Part shown: piece after piece, positions 5,897-6,797 of the stretch
Layout: each line of letters starts with the position of its first letter
Numbering within the stretch: the first letter of the stretch is position 1
DNA from: JBCCFW01 sp039029535
GTDB taxonomy: Bacteria; Acidobacteriota; JBCCFW01
Length of the DNA: 6,797 bases
Assembly: GCA_039029535.1 (NCBI GenBank)
Contig: JBCCFW010000266.1
Coordinates: 1-6,797, forward strand
Direction: 5' to 3'
Position numbers and translations under genes: made by a program
The notes under the pieces: generated by a model
What the model was told of the DNA's origin: nothing
The model's input: only the letters and a program-made list of their open reading frames with translations
The model's database searches: none

Positions 5897-6634
5897 ATGT
5901 CGTCTCAGAGCGTTCGCTTCGTCACTCTTCTCGCCGTCCTCCTCGTCGGGACCGCCGGTTCGGCCACGGCCCTGGCCGAGAACGTCGCCCTGCCCTCGGC
6001 CGTCCTCACCAGCACCACCCACGACGCGGGCACTGTCGACAAGGGTCAGGTCATCAGCCACGCCTTCCGGGTCCACAACCCGGGTGCCGCGCCCCTCCAG
6101 CTCGAGGTCAAGCCGGCCTGTGGTTGCACGGTGCCCGAGTGGGACCGCGTCGTCGCCCCCGGTGAGAGCGGCACGATCACCCTCAAGGTGGACACCGCTC
6201 GCTTCAAGGGCTCCATCTCCAAGTCGGCCACGGTCACCACCAACGATCCGTCCCGTCCGACGCTGAAGCTCGTCGTCCAGGCCGAGGTCACCAGCCCGGT
6301 GGACGTCCTGCCCTCCGAGCGTCTCGTCATCCGCCAGACCGAGGGCAAGGCCGAGCGGCGCGAGCTCTCCCTGCGTCGGCCGGACGGTGCGCCCCTGCGT
6401 GTCCGCGACGTCCAGGTGAGCGATGATGCTCTCCGCTACGAGTTGAAGAACACGGGCGCCGCGGGCGTCGACCCTCAGCTCGTCGTGTGGGTGGCCGAGT
6501 CGACGCCTCCCGGTCGGGTCGACGGGAAGGTCACGCTCCTCACCGATGCGAAGGATGCTCCCGAGGTGACGGTGCGCGTCCGCGCCTCGGTGGTCGCCGC
6601 CTCGGAGGCGACCAAGGTGGCGTCCCTGAAGTGA
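5897..6634 (+). CDS. Exported DUF1573 domain protein, 245 aa
   Basis: The N-terminus is a textbook signal peptide: a short charged start, a hydrophobic core (FVTLLAVLLVG) and a likely cleavage after Ala27 (ATALA then EN). Residues about 37-130 match the DUF1573 pattern. They include HDAGTVDKGQ, the HAFRVHNPGAAPLQL strand, the ACGCTVPEW motif with Cys75 and Cys77, APGESGTITLKVDT, and TTNDPSRPTLKLVVQAEV. This is an Ig-like, MSP/ASPM-type beta sandwich. Residues about 131-245 look like a second beta-sandwich (LPSERLVIRQ; GRVDGKVTLLTD; VTVRVRASVV). The protein should be periplasmic or extracellular. The molecular function of DUF1573 proteins is not established; they are common in Planctomycetota and Bacteroidota. 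The gene is followed 25 bases later by a response regulator in the same direction, suggesting an operon driven from the candidate promoter near 5779-5807. Confidence 0.9.
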   Translation: MSSQSVRFVTLLAVLLVGTAGSATALAENVALPSAVLTSTTHDAGTVDKGQVISHAFRVHNPGAAPLQLEVKPACGCTVPEWDRVVAPGESGTITLKVDTARFKGSISKSATVTTNDPSRPTLKLVVQAEVTSPVDVLPSERLVIRQTEGKAERRELSLRRPDGAPLRVRDVQVSDDALRYELKNTGAAGVDPQLVVWVAESTPPGRVDGKVTLLTDAKDAPEVTVRVRASVVAASEATKVASLK

Positions 6635-6646
6635 CTGGAAGTGAGC

Positions 6647-6652
6647 AGGGGG
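6647..6652 (+). promoter_or_regulatory. Ribosome binding site of the response regulator gene
   Basis: AGGGGG lies seven bases before GTG 6660. It supports a GTG start that gives the standard response regulator N-terminus, VKILVVEDD. Confidence 0.65.
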
Positions 6653-6659
6653 AAGCGGC

Positions 6660-6797
6660 GTGAAGATTCTCGTCGTCGAAGATGACGAGGCCCTCCGTGA
6701 GGGTCTCGTCCAGTTGGTGGGGGACGCCGGGCACGAGGTGGTGGCCGTCGGGGACGGTGCCACCGCCGTGCGTCGCGGCACCGCCGAGCCCTTCGAC
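6660..6797 (+). CDS. Response regulator, N-terminal 46 residues (cut by window edge)
   Basis: The frame starts at GTG 6660 and is open to the window end. It begins (M/V)KILVVEDDEALREGL, the first strand of a receiver domain, with the acidic Mg2+-binding residues (Glu7, Asp8, Asp9) in place. The usual alpha1-beta2 pattern follows (LVQLVGDAGHEVVAVGDG, then ATAVRRG). The phospho-acceptor Asp, expected about five residues past the end, and the output domain are not in the window, so the class (OmpR, NtrC or other) cannot be told. It accepts phosphate from a sensor kinase in a two-component system. No kinase gene is seen here; it may lie downstream. The 25-base gap to the DUF1573 gene suggests cotranscription. 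Confidence 0.85.
   Translation, partial: MKILVVEDDEALREGLVQLVGDAGHEVVAVGDGATAVRRGTAEPFD

Noticed and set aside
5768..6781. A 337-codon open frame on the minus strand
   Set aside because: It is antisense to the DUF1573 gene and response regulator, both of which have family motifs, signal peptide or receiver features, and ribosome binding sites.

Overview
This GC-rich window carries parts of four protein genes. Nothing in it looks like a phage, insertion sequence, tRNA/rRNA gene or CRISPR array. The host is most likely a Gram-negative-type bacterium with large secreted Cys-rich proteins and DUF1573 proteins, as in Planctomycetota, Myxococcota and related environmental lineages. I infer this from gene content and cannot name the phylum from sequence alone.

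Layout. About two thirds of the window (1-4649, minus strand) is one very large secreted subtilisin-family (S8) protease. It has a signal peptide, an I9-like propeptide, a complete Asp/His/Asn/Ser catalytic set, a jelly-roll (MAM-like) domain, and a long C-terminal stalk. In the stalk, Cys-rich repeat arrays alternate with a roughly 280-residue beta-type module that occurs twice. The gene runs off the left edge, so the second module copy and the C-terminus are missing. Upstream of its start lies a 216-base intergenic region (4650-4865) unusually rich in dyad symmetries, including a perfect 16-bp palindrome. Then comes a minus-strand gene of unknown function (4866-5771), soluble, acidic and partly helical. 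A divergent intergenic region (5772-5896) holds a plausible sigma70-type promoter and a leader hairpin. Reading right from it is a plus-strand pair: an exported DUF1573 protein (5897-6634) and, 25 bases later, the start of a response regulator (6660-6797, cut by the right edge before its phospho-acceptor Asp).

How they may work together. The protease is an extracellular or surface enzyme whose stalk probably mediates binding or display. The DUF1573 protein and response regulator look like one transcription unit, which could tie an envelope protein to a signalling system. No direct functional link between the protease and that operon is visible. The most notable observations are the 438-residue in-frame tandem duplication in the protease stalk, the threefold repeat inside each module, and the dyad-dense leader in front of the protease.
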